Shown here: one piece after another, positions 35,584-45,393 of the stretch | Layout: each line of letters starts with the position of its first letter | Position numbering within the stretch: the first letter of the stretch is position 1 | Source of the DNA: Merluccius polli | Taxonomy: Eukaryota > Chordata > Actinopteri > Gadiformes > Merlucciidae | Length of the DNA: 64,000 nucleotides | Assembly (NCBI GenBank): GCA_030340625.1 | Contig: JAOPHQ010004836.1 | Location: 214,001-278,000, forward strand | Reading direction: 5' to 3' | Notes under the pieces: model-generated | Told to the model about the DNA's origin: nothing | Seen by the model: the letters and a program-made list of their open reading frames with translations, nothing else | Database searches by the model: none | Position numbers and translations under genes: made by a program

Positions 35584-36268
35584 AGCCCACACATGCACTG
35601 AAATTAAATCTTAAGCTGCACTTGGCTAGGTGGTAGTATGAGGGGCAGGGGGGAAGTGGGGAGTGTATCTGGCTATCACATACCATGGTGGTGAATTGAT
35701 CATCTTTCCAACAGAGATCAGTACAGCTGGTGACAGTAAAACCACATTTTCTAAGAAAACACCATGAATGAGACCACATTCATATGTGTTCCCCCTACAG
35801 CGGCTGTGCTTCATTCAACCTCATGAATATTAATAACACTCCCTCCCCATCCTCCCCATTAGGACACCCTGTTGCCCCCAGCGTAAGGCACCAGGAATGA
35901 TGTCACCACTTTAAAAGGGATTCAGCCCTAAAGGGGGAGCGAGAGGGCTCAGCTATCACCAGCCAGCAGGCAGGCTGGTGAGCAGGCCTGTACCCTGGGT
36001 TTACAATATGATGGTGCTGCTGCTGCCAGGGGAATGCCATTCTCTCATTTCCCAACGAGCTGGCAAGTCTTTGTCTCATCTAAGCCATGCCACCACCTTG
36101 GATCTCTCCCCCTGGGGTGCTACTGACTGAATACATCAACTACACTGTGTGTGTGTGTGTGTGTGCGTGTGCGTGTGCAAGTGTATGTATACTCTTATAT
36201 CCCTAGTGTGTGTGTGTGTGTGTGTGTGGAGAATTTGTATTACAACCACTGCAATAATTTATGGCATG
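35291..36268. other. Non-coding stretch, no gene seen
   Basis: (CA)n at 35543-35580 and two (GT)n runs at 36146-36176 and 36207-36229 lie in otherwise unique DNA. No coding signal is visible. Confidence 0.5.
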
Positions 36269-36303
36269 AAGTTACTTTTTTTCAAAACGAAGGACTACAT
36301 TAC

Positions 36304-36353
<50 letters not shown>

Positions 36354-36559
36354 TGATGGGCCGATAACGGCGTTATCGGCTGCGATAACGCAAGATTTTT
36401 ATCGCCGATAATATTTTTATCGCCGATATTATCGCGAACCGAAATCCTCCGGTAGCACCCCCCCCCCCCCGCTAAACAATTCGGCAACTGAAAGCTCCGG
36501 TAGCAAGCTCCGGTATATAATTCAAGTTATTTTTTTTCAAAACGAAGGACTACATTACC

Positions 36560-36640
<81 letters not shown>

Positions 36641-36676
36641 GTAATGTAGTCCTTCGTTTTGAAAAAAAATAACTTG

Positions 36677-36735
<59 letters not shown>
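36269..36735. repeat. AT-rich inverted-repeat block with a hAT-like fragment
   Basis: A 44-bp sequence (TTTTTTCAAAACGAAGGACT plus ACATTACCTTT) occurs directly at 36269-36309 and 36519-36562 and inverted at 36637-36680, joined by (TA)n runs at 36308-36350, 36563-36636 and 36681-36733. Between the first two lies a hAT-like end, TAGTGATGGGCCGATAACGG, with further GATAA/TTATC repeats and a C-run. Confidence 0.85.
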
Positions 36736-36736
<1 letters not shown>

Positions 36737-37188
36737 CAATTTCAGAAGAAATTGTGGTGTGCAACTTGCTGAAAATAAAGTTTTTAGTACCTGGTATATT
36801 AGAAATGTACAGTACAAGAGTGATGTGAAGTTGTGCTGTAGTTTTATGGTAGTTTTAGGGTGATGCTGCTTCTTGGTTGCTTGTTCTGCATGGTTGCTCG
36901 GGTGTTGTAGATGGTTTCTATGGTGTTCTGTATGGTTGCTAAGATGTTCTATGTGGTTGCTAGGATGTCTGAGTGGTGTTCTGTGTGGCTTTCTATGGTG
37001 TTTGGGTGGTTGCTAGGGTGTTCTAGATCAGGGGTTCTTAGTCTTTTTCAAGCCAGGGACTCCTTAAAATGGATACATATTTACAAGGACCCCCTACCAT
37101 TGTTATCGTTTGCAACCTAAATCTAACCCATTGAACATTTACCCGAACAAAATATGTCCTTGTCCTTGTATTACTTACCAGGAAATGT

Positions 37189-38772
37189 TGTCACATTTTC
37201 AAAACTCTAAACACAATTAGCACAGCATCGGTATTTGTGGCCATACCATTCACACATTTCATGTTGTTTCCACACAATATGCAGTGCAAACACATTTCCT
37301 TAACAGACAAGCTATACCTCCCAACAAAATGATGGATTGTTTGTGTACTTATTTACGAATGTTAACACACAACATCCCACAATAGCAAAAACAATATTCC
37401 AAACCTTAGATACAGTATAAAAACCTCTGCCTCTGCAATGATATCAGTTCAAAAACAATATATCTCAGCTGATAATAAACAAACAATTGAATAATTGACA
37501 CACATCTGATTTATGTTGGGTAAATTGGGCCAACCACAGCTGATTCCAGTCTGGCTTAGACTCAGTGGCAGGGGTTACTGTAAGGAGGACTTTGAGGAGG
37601 GATGTTTTTGGAAACAGAAACAGAAAAAGACGAACACTGTAATGTCTGGACGAGGAAGAGTAAGAGCAAGGGGCCCAGGGAGAAGAGCAGGCCCAGTGAG
37701 AGGTGCAGGAGCAGTGAGAGAAGCAGTGAGAGGAGCAGGAGCAGTGAGAGGAGCAGTGATAGGAGCAGGGCCAGGGAGAAGAGTAGACCCAGTGAGAGAT
37801 GCAGCGAGAGGAGCAGTGAGAGGAGCAGTGAGAGGTGCAGTGAGAGGGGCAGGCCCAGGGAGAAGAGCAGGCCCAAGGAGAGGGCAAGGTAGAGGTGTAA
37901 GAATGCGTGGTGGTGGAAGGTTTATGACCATCAGCCACATGACCAGATGTCCCTCCTTGAAGCCATGGATGCTGGCTGCAGGGACATCACAGTTGATGAT
38001 TGCCAAGGGTGGATCCGACATACCAAGTGGTTTTATCCCAGGTGCATCGCTTGGATAATATCAGATGCGATTTTGATGAAAACATGTGGCCTAACCCTGA
38101 AGATCGCAGAGATTAGATACAGTAATTTTGTGCCCCCTTTGTGTCTGGGCTTTTTGCTGCTGTTTTTTTTTGTTCAGAATGCTCTTGTGTGTTTTATGGA
38201 TATTTTGTTCACTGTAAGCAATACTGTAAAACTTTTTCTGTTCTATCATATTGTAAACAGTATTTCTACTGTACCTCCTGTAGTAAACAAAAAAAAAACT
38301 GATTTGCTTTTTACTGGAATGCTTTTGAATGTGAACATTACATGTGGACATATATTTCCCAATCAAGAAATCTAGTGTAAAAACGGTGGATTGCATGTTT
38401 TGCATGCAAATGCCTTTAAAACTGAAACATAAAAGTCTATGCAGTTTTTGTAATGTCAACAATAGCCAGTATTTTGAAACCTGGTGTACTTTGATTGACT
38501 GCATGTACCTTGTGAAGTGAAAACAAGTGTTATTCTTTGACAGAATAATTTCATTTTGAGTCAGATTTCCAGTGTTTTGGTAAAGTTAGTGTGTGCAGAG
38601 AAAGATGTGTTCTATTTTGAAATGAAGAGTTAGTATATATTTAACAAAATGTGTTTTTGAGAAGAAAATTATCCATTTGGCCAATTGTGTTTTATAGGTG
38701 TGAGTCTGTGTTAAGAGTTTAGAAAAAGTATCTGAAGTATGGGTAAGCGCTTGTTAGCGATTGAAAAAAACT
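37189..38772 (+). mobile_element. Tc1/mariner (IS630-type) deletion derivative
   Basis: Degenerate inverted termini (TTTTCAAAACTCTAAACAC on the left; TTTTTTTCAATCGCTAACA read from the right) bound the insert. It encodes only the Gly/Arg-rich N-terminus and the C-terminal end of a fish IS630-type transposase. An unoccupied relative of the surrounding sequence at 39127-39222 defines the insertion point. Confidence 0.7.
37640..38090 (+). pseudogene. Transposase remnant: RG-rich N-terminus fused to C-terminal end
   Basis: About 37640-37900 encodes GRGRVRARGPGRRAG-type repeats. It then joins WKVYDHQPHDQMSLLEAMDA and WIRHTKWFYPRC, which are the last part of fish IS630-type transposases. The helix-turn-helix and DDE catalytic core that normally lie between are missing, so the protein would be inactive. 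The frames also do not stay joined, because the C-terminal part is in a different frame. Confidence 0.65.
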
Positions 38773-39126
38773 GTAATAACATGGATTGGAAATCTTGTGC
38801 TCCCCCTACTGGCTCAAGGAACTTTCAAGTTATGTCCCCCTTGAAAAAAATGACACCGTGAGCAATTATCTCAAAGGTACGCTTGTTTTATTTTTGCATT
38901 TTTTATTTTTGATAAATAATGTAGGAGCTTTATTCATTATTTTGCGGACCGCTTGGCCCTATGCCATGGACCCCACTTTGCAAATCACTGTTCTAGATGG
39001 TTTATATGGTGTTCTAGGTGGTTGCTAGGGTATTCTAGGACCTAGAATACCCTAGCAACCACCCAGAACACCCTAGCAATCACCTAGGACACCATAGCAA
39101 TGGTGATTGCTATGGTGTTTTAGGTT

Positions 39127-39222
39127 ATAACTTGAAAAGTTCCTTGAGCCAGTAGGGGGAGCACACGATTTCCAATGCATGTTATTAATACATTTCCTGT
39201 AATACAAGGACAAGGTGGTAGC
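39127..39222. repeat. Inverted, unoccupied copy of the sequence around the IS630-type insert
   Basis: Read on the minus strand, this matches 37158-37188 joined directly to 38773-38836 (CCTTGTCCTTGTATTAC, AGGAAATG, TAATAACATG, GTGCTCCCCCTACTGGCTCA). It therefore preserves the pre-insertion state of the element at 37189-38772. Confidence 0.75.
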
Positions 39223-39417
39223 CTGGGTATACCCATGCTGCCTTGCGCGCTCGAAATTTCGAACTGCCAGACAGCCTGGTGGTTATGGTCGGTTCCTCTC
39301 GCAAGAATTTGCGAAATGTGGATATCCAATCACAGAACAAGGAGGGACGGAAAGACGATGACGCGTACTATTCAACAGACGGAAGCTTGTAGTTCGTCGG
39401 TTCGTACGGATTGATAC

Positions 39418-39941
39418 TAGCCTAGAACTCTAGACACCCCCTAGCGGCAGCAAATTTATTTGGCAGCTAGGTAGGTCTAGCACGGCTCCATCGGCTTTTT
39501 GGTGCTGGAAACACAAAGTATGTCAGACCAATCACAGCGTGAGGGGCGGAGTCGAAAGCCGGGCTACCATGACAACAGAGTTGCGACGGTTCCGTGTTAG
39601 AGGTAAACAATGGCTGCTGCTGCTGGCGAATGGCTGTCTTTCCACTCGGCTTTGGCCGCGACTCTTCAAGACTTGAAGTTAACATTTTCTTTGAGAAAAG
39701 AACAAAGAACGGCACTGAAGTCTTTCCTCGAAAAGAAATATGTATTCGGAGTTTTGATTAATTACGTAGTCAGAGCTGTCGCTCTGACTACGTCACCTTC
39801 TTCGTTGCTCTGATTGGTTGTAGCGCTATCCTATTGCGTGCAGAGGGAACTTGAAAGACAACCGTTTATCCCGCCCACACTGCCAATGGAGCTGAGCCAG
39901 ACCTTACATCTTTCTGATGTGGGTCTGGCTTGCCAGGCTAG
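39418..39941. mobile_element. Nested 524-bp element with 8-bp TSD carrying a helicase-like exon piece
   Basis: ATTGATAC occurs exactly at 39410-39417 and 39942-39949. The ends begin TAGCCTAG and CTAGCCTGG (from the right). A hairpin GTAGTCAGAG...CTCTGACTAC sits at about 39766-39791. An 8-bp duplication points to a hAT- or P-like transposase in trans. Confidence 0.7.
39610..39757 (+). pseudogene. Truncated RecQ-like helicase N-terminus in a transposon
   Basis: The frame starts MAAAAGEWLSFHSALAATLQ and continues LRKEQRTALKSFLEKKYVFGVL. This resembles the motif 0 region of RecQ-like helicases (Q/K-E-Q-x-x-A-L-x-x-F-L-x-x-K-D-V-F) and stops right before the expected P-loop. Many fish genomes carry repeated RecQ-like genes. 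I infer a captured or transposon-borne fragment, not a working helicase. Confidence 0.45.
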
Positions 39942-40459
39942 ATTGATACGGGGCTTCAGAGTAATGTGTCCGAGGAGAGTAGCCCTCTCCCGGACTCACT
40001 CGCTAGCTTTAACCGCTGTTATAATTGATACGATTGGCTAAGAGCTACGAACAGACGCTTATGATAGACATTCGTAGCGCCCAATAAACGGCTCTGGATG
40101 ATCGGGAACCACGCCTCCTCTACAGGAAAATGAATAGGTGGTCGCCAGACTACATCTCGTTTGTGATTTAGTCTGGTGTTAGCCAGGCTAGGTTTGTATG
40201 GTGTTCTGGGGGGGTTCTAGGTGGTTGCTAGGGTGTTTTGGGTAGTTGCTAGGTTGTCCTAGGTGATTGCTAGGGTGTACTGGGTGTAGGGTGACCAGAC
40301 GTCCTGAGAAATTCGGGACAGTCCCGAAATCTAAGCGTTTGTCCCGAATCCCGAATCCAGCCCTAATTGTCCCGAAAATGATACTCAAGCAGAATACTGA
40401 GTAGTTATTTTCTGATAAACATTAAAAACTGTCCATACTCAGTCCGTAGAGAGGTTGAG

Positions 40460-41455
40460 TCGACTGCATGCAGCCCAGAACGAGTCTTTTCAATTATGAA
40501 AGTTGCCTGGACCGATGTGAGAAACAGGTGCTCATTTAACCTAGCCTGGCTCCGCCCACCTACGTACTTCCGCTCAAATTTCATTTCACTTCAGTACTAG
40601 GGCTGTGTTCCGAAGTGGAGAACAATTATATGCCTCTTATCATAATCTATTATTTGTCCTTCATATAGAGCCGGCCTGGAATAGTGGCAATAAATTGCCA
40701 CAGCCTCCAGGTGATTTTGAAGGGCAGCTCCAGGGCCAGGAGTGGCTACTTCCTTAAAGTAAGAAATAACTGATAGACTTTTGTAATCAAATAGAATATG
40801 GTGACACAAAATAGAGGTTGCTACAAGATGTTGTTTTTTTCCCATTGCTCGGCCTAAAGGTCAGTTTCCACTAGCCTGGCTCCGCCCGCCTACGTACTTC
40901 CGCTCAATTTTCATTTCACTTCAGTACTAGGTCTGGGAGTGCTGTATGTTAGAACGATTTCTTTTCCCTCAGCGAACAGGAGGCGTGGCCTGAGAACAGT
41001 GACGTAGAGGTCGTGCGCGAATTTCAGTTATTGAGCGTAAGTACGGAGGCGGGCGGAGGCTAATGCTAATGCTCACTGCATCTGCCGTTTGTATACTGCG
41101 CGCAACGTGGTTTCTGGCGCATGAAATACGTCACGACCAAACGTTAGCGATTGGTTAAGGCAGATCCAGAGTGGCACTGGGCAGAGCCAATAGGTTTTAA
41201 ACTTCAACAGCACCCGCCTTCAAGTGAAACATCGTTTGTCTCTACAGCAAATTTGCTAGACCTTTAGTATGAATGTAATGAGTACCAAGGTCTAGTTAGG
41301 ACTAGGCTACATTTAACCTGGTCCGCAGTGAAATAAAAGTCTAAATGAATTTGGTAATGAATTGTGCAGAGTTCCATAAATACATCCTGGGAAAGACGGG
41401 AGTGCTGGCAGCAGTGAAAAGCTCCGCGAAATATGGTGACGTGCCTCCACAACCT
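40460..41455 (+). pseudogene. hAT transposase C-terminal remnant, interrupted
   Basis: About 40460-40543 encodes SPERVFSIMKVAWTDVRNR, the hAT dimerisation-region pattern ERVFS-x-M-x-x-x-x-T-D-x-R-N-R. About 41361-41450 encodes FHKYILGKTGVLAAVKSSAK, similar to the extreme C-terminus of the same type. MITE insertions and unrelated sequence lie between them, so no functional protein is possible. Confidence 0.6.
40872..41062. mobile_element. TAGCCTGGCTCCGCCC MITE (second, partial copy at 40542-40605)
   Basis: TAGCCTGGCTCCGCCCGCCT is matched in inverse by TAGCCTCCGCCCGCCTCCGT read from the right end, each followed by a GTACTT-type stretch. A left-end-only copy with about 95 percent identity over 60 bp lies 330 bp upstream. 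Confidence 0.7.
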
Positions 41456-42085
41456 AGGTAGGCCGCTCAAGTATGAATTGAATTAAAAGTTGTTTTGTCC
41501 CATTTCTGTTTTATAGAGTAGGCCTAGTCCTAGATGAAGAGAGCGCAAGTTGCAGCAGCCGCGAAGCCGAGGACAGTGAATGTGCAGGCAGCGCAGCAGG
41601 CAGAGCCAGCAGTGATTATTAGACTAATTGGTTGCGTCGTGTGCAAAAACAATACTTCGGAAGTTCGGCCTAATGTCTGATGTCGTTTTAACATAATCTA
41701 CTTAATCTAAAAATTATTTTGTTTCCTTAATGACCCATAATTTTGGCAAGGCTTGTAATTAGCGTTAGGCTATAGCCTGATTCTGAAAGATCTGATTTGC
41801 ACTACGCAGTCATTGTTTTTTTTTCCACAATGACATTTTGAGTTCATGATTTTTATGTTGTTTTTTGAGGCAGAGTAAATATGAATGAAAGACTTGATCT
41901 TTGAATAAAAATGTGTTTTGTACAGGTTTGAAAATTCATTATCTTTTATAATAGCCTATGTAGGTACAACCCCCCCCCCCCCCCCCCGAAAAAAAAAAAA
42001 AACGTCCCGAATTTCAGCCAATCTCATCTGGTCACCCTAACTGGGTGGTTTCTATGGTGTTCTAGGGGGTTGCTCGGGTGTTCTT

Positions 42086-43041
<956 letters not shown>

Positions 43042-43302
43042 GTTCATATTTCTTTCACTATGGCATCCTGGCCTGAATTCATTACATTCATATGCATACA
43101 TCGATTCATCTGGGAGCCGTATGCCAAAGTAGTCATGAGAAGAGACAAGGATAGGAGCCTCCAAGCCACTATTGGAGTTGTCGATTCCACTGAGTTCTTC
43201 TTGTGGCAGCTCAGTGTCAGTGCTGTCTAGGCTGTATTGACTCACACACTCACAGTGACTTGCACAATCCATCAAACACAGCTTTTCTTCTGATACCGTC
43301 CC
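43042..43302 (-). CDS. Candidate coding exon, product not recognised
   Basis: A 261-bp minus-strand segment lies between acceptor AATGTCAG and donor AAC|GTAAGA and is open throughout (87 codons, phase 0 at both ends). It encodes a low-repeat, acidic, Ser/Asp/Glu-rich sequence including TELPQEELSGIDNSNSGLEA, ILVSSHDYFGIRLP and a cluster of cysteines near the start. I do not recognise the family. Its phase would allow splicing to the mast1 microexon at 22187, so an upstream mast1 exon is one possibility. An independent gene, for example a receptor tail, is another. Composition is coding-like rather than repeat-derived. Confidence 0.45.
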
Positions 43303-43364
43303 CTGACATTAAGAAAACAAATGCACTTTGATATAGTTTAGTTAATGTTATTATTAATGATATC

Positions 43365-43625
43365 GGGGTACACCGGGTACATGCATGTTAGGGTAAACAG
43401 GGTACACTACACTACATGCATGTTAGTGTACACAACACAGGGTACATGCATGTTAGGGTAAACAGGGTACACTACATGCATGTTAGTGTACACAACACAG
43501 GGTACATGCATGTTAGGGTACGCAGGGTACACTGCATGCATGTTAAGGTACACACTACAGGGTACATGCATGGATACACAAGGTACATATATGTTTGGGG
43601 GACATGCACATCGGGGTACACAAAC
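43365..43625. repeat. 25-bp minisatellite, inverse relative of the 34-35 kb array
   Basis: About ten copies of GGTACATGCATGTTAGGGTA. The reverse complement matches the ACATGCATGTACCCTGTGTA-type unit at 34090-35290. Confidence 0.9.
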
Positions 43626-44166
43626 GTTCACATGTCTTCTTTTAAACAGACTAACCTATGAAAAACAAACAGTTCACGACCCATATTTACCCAACACTCA
43701 ATATTGGAAAATGTGGACACCGTGTGGCAGAGTGTTGTAAATACAACATGGGATCTCGGTGTCATGGAGACATGGTCAGAACGCATGAGATAGGGGTCAA
43801 TGAGGCTGACTTTTACACCAAATTGACACATTGTAAGCCCAGTCTGTGACATTTAGAAACTAAATGGTGCATTTGACAAAAACGGGTAGTTTTTGGGACG
43901 TTATATTGCAGACCGGGAGCCAGACCTCCGCCTCCCTGCCTAACTAACGAGTCAAACGGGGGGCAGTTATAGGGACGAGGAACACACTGTTTCAGGACAC
44001 CTTTCAGCAATACCTTATCTAAGGCTCTTATCGAGTCGTATCTAATCTTTACTCGTGAATGGCTTCTCATTTTCTGTGTCAGAGGTGGGAAAAAAACAAG
44101 AACACGAAATCCTATTAGGGACGGAGAGCCGTCGTCTCTGAGGTATTAGCCTCTAGATTAGCCGTT
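43626..44166. other. Non-coding stretch, no gene seen
   Basis: Unique-looking DNA whose GC content rises toward the repeat cluster at 44167. No protein similarity is recognised in the short frames on either strand. Confidence 0.45.
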
Positions 44167-44226
44167 ATTTCCGGTGATGATGCGCTATTTCCGGTGATGA
44201 CGCGCAACTTCCGGTGATGACGCCGC
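44167..44226. promoter_or_regulatory. Three tandem 20-bp ETS/CRE-like modules
   Basis: ATTTCCGGTGATGATGCGCT, ATTTCCGGTGATGACGCGCA and ACTTCCGGTGATGACGCCGC follow one another exactly. Each joins an ETS-type TTCCGG core to a TGATGACGC element similar to CRE/ATF sites. The next gene start is the 45199 ORF on the plus strand. Function is inferred from motifs only. Confidence 0.4.
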
Positions 44227-45004
44227 GCTCTCCGCGGTGCTGAAACCAATGTGCGGCTGATTGCAGATCGCATCCCGGCCAGGTGGGTTATTATTTCATT
44301 AATCATAATTCAAATGTGCCCACACTCCCACAAGTCATCTGGGTGAACATAGGCCCTCATCAACAGCCAGCAGCAGTGGAGAGCCATTATGAAGACAATT
44401 GTGAGACTCACACATTCACAATCAACTCTTTTCTACAGGAATTCAATACATTCAGAATAACAATATGTAACCTTGTCATCCTAAACTGCTAACCGAGACG
44501 ATTAAAAAAAAATCGATGTTTTAAATGTTTTTACACTTATACTTTTTAAACAAGAGCATGCCAATGGAGGACAGGAGCGCCAGCACCGGCTTTGACTTAT
44601 TTAGACTATTTGTTTATTTTATTTGTTTGTTTATTTGTTTAAAATACACGATGACAACAAAATGGAGGAAGGACTTTTTCTTTAAGATGGAAACATCCAC
44701 ACAGACACAACGTTACATTACAGTCGGCGTTACTAAATGTCATCATCACTGCCATTATCAAGTGTCAACAACAGAGACACTGGTACAGCCAGCTGGCATG
44801 TTTACATCCTGGCGTCCACTTCGTTCACTGGGTCGTGGCCGAGGTTAAGCGGACGAATGGCGTAACAGAATTAAAGACGGCCCTCTTTGACTGGGGGAGA
44901 TCCCGACTTAGCCCGGCTGTCCTGGCCAAGCCATTTCCAATCCTATTGACGCAGTGGAAGATGGGGCCATTTGGCTGGATCTGACCTTAAGCCATGACAG
45001 AGGT
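44227..45004. other. Stretch upstream of the small ORF, no gene seen
   Basis: Mostly AT-rich with a TTTATTTGTTTG-type run near 44600-44640. It leads into the TATA box at 45005. Confidence 0.4.
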
Positions 45005-45012
45005 TATATAAA
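45005..45012 (+). promoter_or_regulatory. TATA box
   Basis: TATATAAA in the context GGTTATATAAAGG lies 187 bp before the first base of the ATG at 45199. A start site near 45035-45045 would give an approximately 155-nt leader without an upstream ATG that I can see. Confidence 0.45.
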
Positions 45013-45198
45013 GGAGCACAGGGAAGAGATCACAGGATCACAGCTGAAACCAAGCAGGGCAGAACACATCCACCAGCAAGGATCAGGCGGGAGGGAGCCC
45101 TGCCTATCCGGCCAGCCGAGAACCACACCGCGCGTGGACCTCCCACCCGGCACACCTCGGCACTGAAACCGCCCGGGACACCGGGACGCACGGTGACC

Positions 45199-45393
45199 AT
45201 GGAAACGGTGAGCGGCGCGCCGTCCGACAGAGACCCTTTCCCCAGGAGGCCTCCGAGGGTGAACCTGCGGGGCGCCTCCTCCCACTTCGTAGGGAGCTCC
45301 ATCATCATCCTCTCGTCCTTCGCCGTATCCACGCTGGCCATGAACTGCGGCAAAAGCTTACAGGAGTCCCGGCAGAAGCCCCGCGACACGTAG
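45199..45393 (+). CDS. Small predicted membrane protein, unknown
   Basis: A 64-codon frame starts in a good context (GACCATGG) and ends TAG. It is Pro/Arg-rich at first (DPFPRRPPRVNLRG), then has a hydrophobic segment (about residues 33-50, FVGSSIIILSSFAVSTLAM), then a short Lys/Arg/Gln tail. Third positions are strongly G/C, unlike the surrounding AT-rich DNA, and a TATA box precedes it. The start codon is followed by GAAACG|GTGAGC, which could instead be a splice donor. The opposite strand is also open for about 120 codons, so the coding strand is not certain. I do not recognise the protein. Confidence 0.4.
   Translation: METVSGAPSDRDPFPRRPPRVNLRGASSHFVGSSIIILSSFAVSTLAMNCGKSLQESRQKPRDT

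Larger units (their letters stand above)
37029..38990. mobile_element. hAT element carrying a nested Tc1/mariner-like element
   Basis: TTCTAGAT lies at both edges (37021-37028 and 38991-38998). The ends are inverted: CAGGGGTTCTTAGTC and, from the right, CAGTGATTTGCAAAG. The hAT itself is short and non-coding; most of the 1962 bp is the nested element at about 37189-38772. A 99-bp relative with the same CAAGCCAGGGACYCCTTA block is at 59774-59872. Confidence 0.88.
39219..40190. mobile_element. TAGCCTGG-ended DNA transposon with nested insertion
   Basis: Inverted termini TAGCCTGGGTATACCC and, from the right, TAGCCTGGCTAACACC bound the element. A convincing target duplication was not found at its outer edges. 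It hosts a younger element at 39418-39941. Confidence 0.6.
40287..42039. mobile_element. hAT element with TAGGGTGACCAGA ends
   Basis: ACTGGGTG lies at 40279-40286 and 42040-42047. Ends are TAGGGTGACCAGACGTCC and, from the right, TAGGGTGACCAGATGAGA, with GTCCCGAA subterminal repeats. It retains pieces of the C-terminal hAT transposase domain and carries nested TAGCCTGGCTCCGCCC MITEs. Confidence 0.88.
36845..42085. repeat. About 21-bp GGTTGCTAGGGTGTTCTA minisatellite, split by three insertions
   Basis: Array pieces are at 36845-37028, 38991-39126, 40191-40286 and 42040-42085, all variants of GGTGGTTGCTAGGGTGTTCT. The intervening 1.0-2.0 kb blocks are transposons (separate entries), so one ancestral array was interrupted at least three times. 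Confidence 0.85.

Noticed and set aside
37513..37938. Arg/Gly-rich protein that could pass for an RGG RNA-binding protein
   Set aside because: It is the N-terminal part of a fish IS630-type transposase inside a bounded transposon, followed by the C-terminal transposase end.
45030..45389. 119-codon minus-strand frame opposite the 45199 ORF
   Set aside because: Has no ATG start or obvious acceptor; the plus strand has a TATA box, Kozak start and a hydrophobic segment. Kept as an alternative in the ORF entry.
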